In this document: piece after piece, positions 1-9,350 of the stretch | How positions within the stretch are numbered: position 1 is the stretch's first letter | Layout of the letters: the number at the start of each line of letters is the position of its first letter | Source: Parastagonospora avenae f. sp. tritici 18332-5 | Taxonomy: Eukaryota > Ascomycota > Dothideomycetes > Pleosporales > Phaeosphaeriaceae | Assembly (NCBI GenBank): GCA_022559985.1 | Contig: JAFJTR010000075.1 | Span: 1 to 64,000 of the forward strand | Reading direction: 5' to 3' | DNA length: 64,000 nucleotides | Notes under the pieces: generated by a model | Seen by the model: the letters and a program-made list of their open reading frames with translations, nothing else | Databases searched by the model: none | Told to the model about the DNA's origin: nothing | Made by a program: the position numbers and the translations under genes

Positions 1-2
1 CC

Positions 3-1304
3 CGGCTTGTAAGCCGGCGCGCCGACGTCAAGTCGCAGGTTACCCGCCTGCGCGATCGCCAGAGGGTCCTCTGCAGCAATCCTGAGGTCATAAGCCCCTG
101 GTTTAACCTTGTGCGCAACGTCAAAGCCAAGTATAGTATCCTAGACGAAGACACCTACAACTTCGACGAGACAGGCTTCTAAATCGGCGTCGGAGGGTCC
201 GTCAAAGTCGTCACCGCGTCGGAGAGGCGCATAAAGCCACTTAGAGTCCAACCTGGCGATCGCGAGTGGGTAACCTTGATTGCCGGCATCAACGCTATGG
301 GATGGTCTATACCACCCTTTTTCATACTCAAAGGAAAGCACCACAACTAAGCTTAGTACCACTAAAAAGATAAGGACTAGAGGATCGCCGTTAGTAAGAA
401 CGGCTGGACAACAAATGAGATCGGTTTGGCTTGGTTGGAGCACTTTCTGAAGCATACCGCGGCGCGCACAGTTGGTGGTTACCGACTGCTTATACTTGAT
501 GGCCACGAGAGCTACCAATCGCTTTTTTTCTAAAACAAGTGTGAAGAAAGTAAGGTTATTACCCTTTGCATGCCTGCTCATGCCTCACACCTCCTTCAGC
601 CGCTTGACGTAAGCTGTTTTGCTGCATTGAAGCGTGCTTATAAGAAAGAGATCGGAGCCTTAGCGAACTGCTATATTAACCACATCGACAAAAAGGCATT
701 TCTGGACGCTTACAGCAAGGTGCACGACAATGTATTTTCGTCTGACAACATCAGATCTGGCTTCAGAGCAGCTGGTTTAGTTCTAGATAACCCAGAGGCG
801 GTGCTATCAAAGCTTGATGTGAAGCCTCGTACGCCGACTCCGCCTCTACCAGGTCTTTCATGGCAACTAAAAACTCCAAGCAACGCGCATGAGATAAAAG
901 CTCAATCAACTTTAATCTAGAGCCGGATTCAAACGCGCGTTAACTCCTCTCTGTCGTTAATTATTAAGATGATGCAGCAGTTCTAAAAGGGAGCTGAAAT
1001 AATAGTGCATTCTTAGGTGCTTTTAGCTGCTCGGATTGCCGATTTGGAGGCGGCTAACAACGCTGCTTCTGCACGTAAAAGTCGCAAAAAAAAGCGTATC
1101 CAAAAAGGAGGGACTCTATCGCAGGCAGAGGCAGAGGTAATAATTGCCGAGAGAGAGGTGGCGGAGCAGGTGGTTGAGGAGAGGCGTGAGGAGAGGCGGC
1201 AGGCGGGTGCAACCAGGAGGTCGGTTCGACGCTGTAAAGGATGCGGCAACGCTGGACACAATATGCGCACGTGTGGAAGAGATGCAGCGGAATTAAACGA
1301 GTAA
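3..1304 (+). pseudogene. Fot1/pogo-type (Tc1/mariner) DDE transposase relic, RIP-like decay
   Basis: This is the C-terminal part of a fungal pogo/Fot1-like transposase; the 5' part lies outside the window. A DDE-domain stretch with ILDEDTYNFDETGF near the start is followed by a WTTNEIGLAWLEHF-like segment, then HASHLLQPLDVSCF and the block AVLSKLDVKPRTPTPPL. The C-terminus is a lysine/arginine-rich stretch ending in a zinc-knuckle-like CKGCGNAGHNMRTC. One reading register stays open in protein similarity from base 3 to the TAA ending at 1304. It is interrupted only by nonsense codons at 180, 348, 354, 363, 378, 531, 918, 984 and 1014, with no frameshift. Several stops sit where the family has Gln or Trp (CAA to TAA, TGG to TAG), which is C-to-T change on either strand and typical of repeat-induced point mutation. 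The element cannot encode an active transposase. Family membership rests on remembered motifs. Confidence 0.88.
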
Positions 1305-1675
1305 ATCTATATGTTTTTCATCCTAATTGCTTGTTGTGGCGTTGAGTTATTATACTTGAGAGGTGGGCGGCTGCATTAGGGTGGCCGAAGCGATGGTGTG
1401 GCCGAAGCGATGGTGGATCACGTTAGTAGGAAAGCTGGTGATTGCTTGATACAAGGGAGGAAATCTTTGTAGTAACTTCAAATGGGAAAATCTTGACTTT
1501 GTGTTAGGTATTTGCAAATTGACATGAAGTCATAATAAGCCAGAAACTACTGTGGCGGTTCGTAGGACTATGGGTATACGCTTCTGAGATGCAAATTCAT
1601 ACTCTCCGTACATGCAGACAAGTCTGCAGGGGTTTCTCTCTCAATCCAAATCTCTGTCCTTCACAACGACTAAAC
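1305..1675. other. spacer between transposon relic and rhodopsin-domain gene
   Basis: I see no gene here. The stretch should contain the 3' end of the transposon; I could not pair a terminal inverted repeat because the 5' end of the element is outside the window. A perfect 17-base tandem duplication is annotated separately. Confidence 0.5.
1381..1414. repeat. perfect 17-bp tandem duplication
   Basis: The unit GTGGCCGAAGCGATGGT occurs twice, at 1381-1397 and 1398-1414, with no mismatch. It lies just 3' of the transposase relic. Confidence 0.9.
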
Positions 1676-2948
1676 CTAGTGCTGCCTCCTCTCATGATGG
1701 TCTATAGTAATCCGATGATCCACATGGATAGCACCAGCCGGCTCTTCTCTGACGTCCTCGCGCACAATCCGTTTCGTAGACCTATCGTCCCCTAAGGTTG
1801 AGCTGCTGTCTGCGAGGTCGCCGCCATATATCCTGGTCTCATTACCCTTCTCCGAACCGAGAGTCCCCTTCTTGGAGCCACTCTTCTTGCCGCCGATGCC
1901 ATCCTGGAGCTCATGGTAGGCCTCCTCACCACTCGGGTCGGTAACGCGCTTTCCGCTGCTACCGCGCAGAGTGGATCGGAGACTGAACACTTTCTCAAGC
2001 AGCGGACGCAGGGCGGGCAGGTTTGCCAGGACCACACCGAGGCCAAGCTCGGCATGTGCCCAGGCTGCGACTGGCATGGCGTGGTAGAGGAAGTCTGTTG
2101 TTGCACTGAGATTCAGTGTGACCGTAAGTCGAACAATGGCTGCTGTAGAAGCGAAGACACCAAGACCGAGGAGCGCGATGATCGAAATCTTGACTCGAAT
2201 ATCGATCTGCACGTTCCAGAGTAGTGGAATGGGACTGCGTTGTACTTAGTGAAGACCGCGGATAGGGATTCGATTACACTTGCCACAGGGCACAGAACCA
2301 ATCTGAGAAGATCGAGACCGCTGAAAGAGCAAAGCTGAACCCGGTGATGTTGCTTTGCGGTTTACAAGAACCACCGGGTACCTTCTTCCAATTCATCTGT
2401 ATTGGAGAGCAATGAAAGAACTCATAGACGGTTGTTGAAGCCATGACTAGGAATACAGCAGCCATGATTGCGTAGATGGACCACATGTACGCTCGGCGCT
2501 TGTCCGCAATACGCAGCAGAGTGAAGCAAATAGCCCACTTGACTGGAATCGCTGCAAGGCAGAACATAGTTTGCATGATGAACCACCACTGTATTGAGTT
2601 AAGACCACGTCTGGGAGCAAGTATAGGCCATCTTGACTTACAAACATTGCCGTCTCCCTCTCCTTCGTAGTGAGCTCAGAGTCCCTTTTTCCACCACCGG
2701 CGAATGCGATGCCCAGCATGCCCATAGTAGAGAGTGTAAAAAGTGGCTGTGTCTCTGTTAGTACCGTTCTGAGGCGACATTCAAGATTCAAATCAACTAC
2801 TCACAATCGCCACAACCATCGACCAGTCATCAGGTCCCCATGCTCTACGTGTAATACGTATGTAGAAACGAAGTACCCAAGTGATGATATCAAATGGTAA
2901 CAGTATAAGGACAACTAGTGCCAGCGACATTGAAGTTGGGCCTGCCAT
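1676..2948 (-). CDS. rhodopsin-domain (SAT4-type) integral membrane protein
   Basis: This is a four-exon gene (complement 2805-2948, 2642-2746, 2284-2588, 1676-2234) of 370 residues. It belongs to the large fungal family of seven-helix 'rhodopsin domain' proteins, whose biochemical role is mostly unknown. Visible hallmarks are a hydrophobic first helix (MSLALVVLILLPFDIITWVL), the conserved RRAWGPDDWSMV loop, a WWFIMQTMFCLAAIPVKW helix, the extracellular CSPIQMNW segment, the LPIPLLWNVQ-like helix end (here CPIPLLWNVQ) and a long charged cytoplasmic tail. All joints keep phase. The third intron (2235-2283) uses a GC donor (GCAAGT), because the nearby GT breaks the frame. The start is the first ATG after an in-frame stop upstream. 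The product call is firm; the function is not. Confidence 0.85.
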
Positions 2949-4035
2949 GTCTGTTGACAACTGTGATGCGTATTTTTCTGTGAAGGTGATCGTGTGCTGT
3001 CCTTTGGGAGGTATATTCTTATTAAATCAACAACCGCCAAGGGATACCCTTATTCGATGCCCAACAATAGTTCCCTGCGAGGCTCTTGTTGGTGACCGGA
3101 CCGCCTGCATGAGGTCGGCCATGAAAACGAAAGTCTGGTCAATATGACTGCTGCTGGTATTGGTCCAGACATGGTTGTGATTAACGGATGGCGATCGACA
3201 AACGCTCAGGCACCGGTACGCGGCAGTCCTAACGTAGAATCGTGACCCGGTGCATCAACAGCACGTACGAAATCGACGAATTGGCACGGATGACTACAGA
3301 TGAGGCCCAATGAGCTCTACGGCTGACTGACCCGATACGTTATGTTCGGTCCTATGAGCGTTGTTCCGGAATAATAATTCGGGCCTACCCTAGGGACATT
3401 ATACGCAGTTCCCCGGGTACAAGGTTGGCTCGTGTCTTACGGGCCCGTAACGGCGCGTTCGCAAAGACCTTGGGTCACGGTATTTGTTTTGGAGGCCTGC
3501 AGTCTGTCGGTCATAAAGCCCGTGTCTGACTGCGGGAGACAATGCACCGCCCGATGCCCAGAGGCAAACCAGAAGGGTCCAAGAAAAGCAAAAGGCCGCC
3601 TCATTCCCGTCTACACCCAACATCTATCAAGCTTGGCTACAGATCTGCTCGTCGATGTTTCATGCTTTTTTCAAGACTCACGTTTACTGGTTCGATCTCA
3701 TTGACAGTCGCACTGATCAAATACTCGTCCTGATCATGGTCGTCGAGTGCCCTGCAAAAGATTCCGTATCACATCAAAAAGCTTACAACTCATGGTTGTT
3801 GATTAAGAGTAAAAGCACTTCCTGTGCAAGGCTGCGGGCAAGATTTTGCGCGCGATCACCACTGTCTAACACACATATCACTAACGTACACGAGCGAATT
3901 GACCTGGAAGCTTGTCTCGGGTACTCTTGCCTTGTTTCTGTGTTGAAGACGGGATGCGACCAGTGGTTCCTTACATACCCCTGCCACTTCCGCACGCATG
4001 CGGCAGAAGATAACGCGAGCTTCTGCTTGGGAGTG
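2949..4035. other. intergenic region, no gene seen
   Basis: About 1.1 kb between the head of the rhodopsin-domain gene and the tail of the SDR gene. Short open frames here show no family motif or sensible splicing, and I treat them as chance. Confidence 0.5.
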
Positions 4036-5002
4036 TTACTGTGCCGTTAAGCCACCATCAACATTCAGTGTGATTCCCGTGATCCACTGCGCGTCGTCAC
4101 TTGCAAGATATACCGCCGCTCTTGCATGATCAAGTGGGTGACCGAATATGCCCCTCGGAATCAAAGCTTTAATACCCTCCACGGCACCGGGTAAAGCTCC
4201 GCCTAGCGCATTGTCCAGCATGGCTGTCTGGGAGACTATAATGTATTAGTCGTTGGAAAAGATGGTTCTAATTGGGCATACTCACATCCTGGAGCGATAC
4301 AGTTTGCAACAATGCCCTGCTTTGCTACATCAAGTGCAATAGTCCTTGTCATGGCGGCCACAGCACCCTTCGAAGCAGTGTATCCAGCTGTACAAAGTAA
4401 GCCCTTTGGAACTCCAGTCCATGCCAATCAGATCAGACTCACTCAGGCCCTGCATGCCAATGTTTGACACCATGGAAGCAAAGTTAACAATCCAGCCTCG
4501 GACGCCGTTGGCACGTGGTTCTTGTTTCAAGAACTGTTGCACACAGTACTTGGATCCGAGAAAGACACCGCGTGCATTGATGCGCATGTGAGCATCAAAC
4601 GCTTCTTCATCTACTTCATGAATGGGCTGAGGGTTGCCAGCTTCGGTACAGATACCAGCATTTCCCACAACGCTTTGTGTGTGGTCAGCATCGACTTTCG
4701 GTCAGGACTTGATCGATTGGTAGAACATACATGTCGAGTCTGCCATAGGTTTCTACCGTCTTTGCAATGAGTCCCTTCCAACTCTCTGCTTTACTGACAT
4801 CTGTCTCAAAAAAGATGGCTTTCCCACCCCTCTCGGTGATCCATTCATGTGTTCCTGTTGACTCCCCTTGTCCAAGGGCTTTGAGATCAGCGCAAACAAG
4901 AATGGCGCCCTCTAAAAAGAACTGGTTGCAGATCTCTCTGCCAATGCCTTGAGATGACCCTGTCACTATCGCAACACGGTCCTGAAGGCGCTTGCTGGAC
5001 AT
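4036..5002 (-). CDS. short-chain dehydrogenase/reductase (SDR), 267 aa
   Basis: Four exons (complement 4731-5002, 4443-4672, 4286-4387, 4036-4235) give a classical SDR of normal length. The Rossmann nucleotide motif is TGSSQGIG, followed by ADL at the coenzyme-specificity position. LDIVVGNAGI replaces the usual NNAG with GNAG. The catalytic motif is YTASK, and IAPGF and NVDGG end the fold. It probably oxidises or reduces an alcohol/ketone using NAD(P); the substrate cannot be read from sequence. The introns are about 47-58 bases with GTATGT/GTGAGT donors, and all joints keep phase. An ATG 36 bases upstream (5038) is also in frame, but MSSKRLQDRVAIVTG is the usual SDR beginning. It is divergent from a second SDR, which suggests a shared promoter. 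Confidence 0.87.
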
Positions 5003-5482
5003 TGTAGTTGTGTATCTCGAAAAAGGGTTTGTGTGCAAGGGAAGTTCCGATGGGCTTGCTGCGGGGGCAAAAGCAATGGGAGTAAAGGTGTCCGTGATTT
5101 ACATGAAGCATAAGCACGGTCTTATGCGGTTCCAGCCGTGCGATTTTCGAGGCTCGGCTGCAGTTGTATGATATGTTTGCGTTGATCGCATTATGTTTGA
5201 TGCAGTATTCTATTTGCAGATCCTAGTACCAAACTACAAGGAGTAAGTTACCGTAACCGCTCGAAGCGAGGCCTCCTCTTACAGACCGAAGCAACGACCC
5301 CTGTTTGTGCACACCTTGCACATGCATGTAGATATGCCGCAAGTGTGGGGCCGTTATCTTGGAAAAGCTGACAGCGGACCGATTACATCTTCCTGTCACA
5401 TGTTATGGGTCGCCGGTCGCCAGCACGGTTAGAGGTCAGAGCATAGATCTGACCTTTGTAGAACCTGATTAAGCAAGAAGAC
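5003..5482. promoter_or_regulatory. bidirectional intergenic promoter region of two SDR genes
   Basis: These 480 bases separate two divergently transcribed SDR genes, so both promoters must lie here. I did not identify a specific factor site with confidence. Confidence 0.5.
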
Positions 5483-6381
5483 ATGTCGCGACCTTTCGAA
5501 AACAAATTGGCAATCATCACGGGAGCTTCCAGGGGTACGGAATCAGCAAGTGATCAGTGCTGCCTATTTCTGACTACCTTCTAGGACTCGGTGCTGCACT
5601 GGCGCGACATTTAGCAGCAAAAGGTGCAAACATTGTCATCAACTACACATCAGATGCATCCACTCCCATTGCGAGAGAGCTTTCGTCTGAGATAGAGAGA
5701 GATCATGGCGTCAAAACATTATTGGCTCAATTCGATATCACAGCTGCCAATGGCCCAGAACGCCTCATCCAAGCTGCCCGGGCAGCGTTCACAAAGAATG
5801 ATGAGTTTCGAATCGACATTTTGATCAACAACGCAGGTGTCGTTAATCCAGCACCGCTGGGTTCTGTTACTCTCTCAGACTTCGACGCAACCTTCCAGCT
5901 CAATGCTCGTGCACCACTGTTTGTGCTCCAGGCTGCGTTGCCATTCTTACCGCATGACCGCTCTGGTCGTGTTATAAACGTCTCTTCCATAACGACATCC
6001 ATGGGCTTTTGGTGGCAGTCCTGCTACGCGGGTACCAAAGGCGCTCTCGAGTCTATGACAAGAGTTTGGGCCCGAGAGCTGGGTGAGCGCTGCACTGTCA
6101 ACAGCATCAATCCGGGCGCCATGGCTACAGGCATGTATACTGGCCTGCCGAAGGAGATGTTGGAAAAAGTCTGGTCGCTCAATTACATGGCGCCTCTTGC
6201 AGCGACACGCGATGGTATTGATTCGAAGGAGACGATCGAAGCTGCCAAGGACATGGGTGGTAGGCCAGCGTACTTGGAGGAGGTGGCAGGGATTGTTGGC
6301 TTGCTCTGCATGCCCGAAGCTGGCTGGATCACTGGTCAAGTCATTGGTAGCAACGGAGGTGGTGTGATGACTAAAGGATAA
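5483..6381 (+). CDS. short-chain dehydrogenase/reductase (SDR), 282 aa
   Basis: Two exons (5483-5534 and 5585-6381) are joined by a 50-base intron that restores the glycine motif TGASRGLG. Other SDR signatures are NNAGV, the catalytic serine segment VINVSSITTSMG, and the catalytic YAGTK. INPGAMATGMY follows, with a C-terminal WITGQVIGSNGGG. The NYTSDAS stretch after strand beta-2 resembles NADPH-using fungal ketoreductases of the trihydroxynaphthalene or versicolorin reductase type, but the true substrate is unknown. Length is normal. The neighbour upstream is another SDR in the opposite direction. No polyketide synthase or other core biosynthetic enzyme is present in the window, so membership of a secondary-metabolite cluster is not supported. 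Confidence 0.88.
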
Positions 6382-6721
6382 ACATATGATATCAATTTAG
6401 AAACATTGCTGATGAATGTAACTATATGCGTCGTTGAGTAAAGCTGTGCTTTCTCGAGAACCTCCACAGTTTCCTCATTGTGGCTTCTCTGTCAACGGAG
6501 GCGCTCGAAACCCAGTGTTTCATGTCACTGGAGGCGCCTACAAACTCGAGCCAGTGAGTTCTCTGCATACGATGAATACATTAATGGGCCCTGTTCTACC
6601 CTCACGCCACCAATACGAAGTACATGAAGAGCTTCCGTAACCACATTCGACTTCAGATACGGGCTCTTTGGCAACACCCGGTTTTGCGCTGGTAAATCGA
6701 GACACTCTTTAAGTAAGGACT
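6382..6721. other. intergenic region, convergent 3' ends
   Basis: The 3' flanks of the plus-strand SDR and the minus-strand HET gene meet here. I see no gene. Confidence 0.5.
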
Positions 6722-8884
6722 TTAAAGTGAGGACCTTCGGGCAGAATTGCTATTGCTGGGGCTGAGAATCAGCTGCCTCTTGATTGCTGAGCGAATTCTT
6801 CTTAATTTGTTGTGAGTTTGCCCAAGACCGGAGACGTCTGTCAGCGTAGGCCAAATCCTAGCACGCTCAAATACTTCAATCTTGCTGTCTTGTCGACAAA
6901 ATCCACACTGACATTCAATGTAGTGCTTCTCATTACTCTCGGGAGCAAGAATTTGGTCAACTTCAATCCTACTCTCTTTGCAGCATGGACCGCAAGGACA
7001 TTCGACATAATGCTTGCCAGTGTGCTTGTCGGATATCTGCTTGCAATGATCGCAAAAGCGGCGCTGGTTTTGTATTTCATATGTACTGCGGCTGTTGCAT
7101 GCAATGCAGGAGCACATGAGAGCTTTGCGTAGAGGTTCTGGTCTACTCGCGACGCAGAGGTGGCCTTGACAGTAATTCTCCAGTATATCCTTTTTCCTAC
7201 AACGACCCTCAGTCTGCTTGTAAGGGAGTGCGGCCGGGATCCAATCTACACGACAACAGCATGTTGCCGCATAGTTGTTCATCGCCTGATAAGAGCATCC
7301 ATGAATGAAGACTGATAGCGCCCACCTCGGGTGGCCATTGGAAAGTCTCTTCTTGAAGTGCGCCCGCAACAGTCCGAAGTCTCCGATTGACGATAAGATA
7401 AAATCGCTAGCAGAATCCCAGAGACCAGTAGCATCGATGCGCATGTCGTCCGACCACTGCGTTCTGAACTCGTTGCCGTCGTCTACAAGTCTTATTAAAG
7501 CGCGGTTCTTGTGCAAGCCAAAGACCACTGATATCCAATCCAGGTCTTCCGAAGAGCGTCCGTATCCAAGCCGGAAACAGGCTGCTTCTCCCTCTCCAAT
7601 GACTAGCTCATCATGAAGATAAGAGAATTGATCCCGCGACAGCGTATATATATTATCATCCCCAAAATCGTCATACAAATAGTTGCCTTTAGCCATCGTA
7701 ATACCAGCTCTTGTACTGATCATTATCCCGTTGAGGAAACACATGCCATCACTTTGCACCTCACTGACGGACAATTCACTCGTAGCGCTGGTCACAATCT
7801 CCTCGCGAACTGTCTCTACAGGAAGAAACATGTTAAGCAGGACCAGCTCTTGCTCCTCTTCTTCCGTCACTGCTGCTAACTGTGACCCGGGTTGTCTTTG
7901 GTACCTTCCATCTCCTAGTTTTTCGAGCCACACACCCAGTCTGGCTCCATGATCATTCCGACAATCCAGGACTGCGATTACACGATCAGTCCCAATCGCG
8001 ATGACCGGAAGAGAAATCCGAAGACCATTGTTCGTGACTTCGTGTGTTGACGTTTCTAGGAAGTCATGTCGTATAGCCACGTTGGTACGTGCAGCATACT
8101 TGAAATAGCTCGGAGATGGAGCTAGCATTGCCGTAGTTTGCCAATCGCCCAGTATTGGTTCCCAAGCAAAAATACTATGCTCGCTTGTTCTTTGGATAAT
8201 TTCCAACTGAAGTCGATGGAAAGCTCGGTGTCCTTCTCCATAAAGCATTGGCATGTTGATGTCAACCAGACCAAGCATACAATATGCCAAATCCTCCACT
8301 CTTGTAGTTTCCCTCCGTGCAACCCAGCTGAATCTCGTTCCAATGCTTGATTCTCTGATCTTGGCTCTATTCATCAGATACTTTTCTTCGATTTTGGTTG
8401 CAGCGACTAAAGCTGTCACAAGGCTAGATTTCGTTCCAAGCGGCTCCCAACTCTTGTTGTAGAACTCGACGAACTCCGGCGCGAGAAGCTCTTGAAGTGT
8501 CCATCCTCTTGTGAACCAGCGTGAGCTCTTGAAGACTGAAAGACCTAGGCGGTACAAGCTAGAGTTGAAGTCTGCGAGATAGGCATAGCAAACAGCAGCT
8601 TGCCAGTAGTAGCTATACATTGAGTTGATTGCTTCTGACAAAGCCGCACTGCTTCTCTTATCGATACAACAAGTATCAACCCAACCCCACTCATACCCGT
8701 CTCTTAAAGCCAGCGCGCAAAACCCGACAATCTTGCTATACCCAGGCATACTCTGGACATGCGGCTTGTCAAAGTCATAGAACGTGACCTCGCCCTCGTC
8801 CCAAGTGTGCGACAAGATCACATACTCGGGTATCTTGTCCAGAAAATTATGAAGCTTGAAGCTGACCGTGTTTAACAGCCACAT
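6722..8884 (-). CDS. HET-domain protein with cysteine-rich C-terminal repeat, 720 aa
   Basis: A single-exon gene. HET domains act in fungal vegetative incompatibility, where contact of unlike alleles triggers cell death. The order of motifs is standard: MWLLNT start, ILSHTWDEGEVTFYDF (about residue 23), GYSKIVGFC, GWVDTCCIDK, SEAINSMYSYY, CYAYLADF, RGWTLQELLAP, and FSWVARRETTRVEDLAYCML followed by LYGEGHRAF. This is the HET-E/HET-D-like group. No NACHT or WD repeats follow. The last about 130 residues instead hold a cysteine-rich region. It contains CSCIACN and FCDHCKQ, then two copies of KHY[VI]EC-x-CG-x-C (residues about 624-642 and 653-671), suggesting zinc binding. A second HET gene lies upstream on the same strand. 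The HET call is firm; a role for the C-terminus is inference. Confidence 0.92.
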   Translation of the reverse strand: MWLLNTVSFKLHNFLDKIPEYVILSHTWDEGEVTFYDFDKPHVQSMPGYSKIVGFCALALRDGYEWGWVDTCCIDKRSSAALSEAINSMYSYYWQAAVCYAYLADFNSSLYRLGLSVFKSSRWFTRGWTLQELLAPEFVEFYNKSWEPLGTKSSLVTALVAATKIEEKYLMNRAKIRESSIGTRFSWVARRETTRVEDLAYCMLGLVDINMPMLYGEGHRAFHRLQLEIIQRTSEHSIFAWEPILGDWQTTAMLAPSPSYFKYAARTNVAIRHDFLETSTHEVTNNGLRISLPVIAIGTDRVIAVLDCRNDHGARLGVWLEKLGDGRYQRQPGSQLAAVTEEEEQELVLLNMFLPVETVREEIVTSATSELSVSEVQSDGMCFLNGIMISTRAGITMAKGNYLYDDFGDDNIYTLSRDQFSYLHDELVIGEGEAACFRLGYGRSSEDLDWISVVFGLHKNRALIRLVDDGNEFRTQWSDDMRIDATGLWDSASDFILSSIGDFGLLRAHFKKRLSNGHPRWALSVFIHGCSYQAMNNYAATCCCRVDWIPAALPYKQTEGRCRKKDILENYCQGHLCVASRPEPLRKALMCSCIACNSRSTYEIQNQRRFCDHCKQISDKHTGKHYVECPCGPCCKESRIEVDQILAPESNEKHYIECQCGFCRQDSKIEVFERARIWPTLTDVSGLGQTHNKLRRIRSAIKRQLILSPSNSNSARRSSL

Positions 8885-9350
8885 AAAGATAATGTGTCGT
8901 GAACTTGCTAAGTCTCGTTTGAGCTATACAGTGGAGAGACAAGAGGTTGTTTTGCAGCCTGGTCGCCCCCGAACTCCGAGATGTCAACATCGCACAAGTA
9001 AAAGGAGGCTTTCCCTAGCGTGGGGTCTGCCATCTGGACCAACGCCACAGTAAGCGCGTATCGATTGGTGCGCATGACTTCGCAGCTTCAGGAACTACAA
9101 GCGTGGATTTTTCTAGGAGAGCTGCGCTTAGTAGGCATCGTGTGTAAACTCTCAGAGCTCATTTCAGTGGAAATCTCGAGCCGACAAGATACCTACGATC
9201 GCAATCGTCATGTTCGCATTCGAACGCACCACCAAGCTTCGAGCTGCAAGTAGTCGCCGAGTCAATTTCATCGTGTGCGCAGTATCCCCTGCCCAGCATT
9301 GATACAGTCCCGGATCTTTGTGTTGAAATTGCAAGGCTCATGCTCCCTGT
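8885..9350. other. spacer between two HET genes
   Basis: These 466 bases carry the 5' flank of the first HET gene and the 3' flank of the second. I see no gene. Confidence 0.5.
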
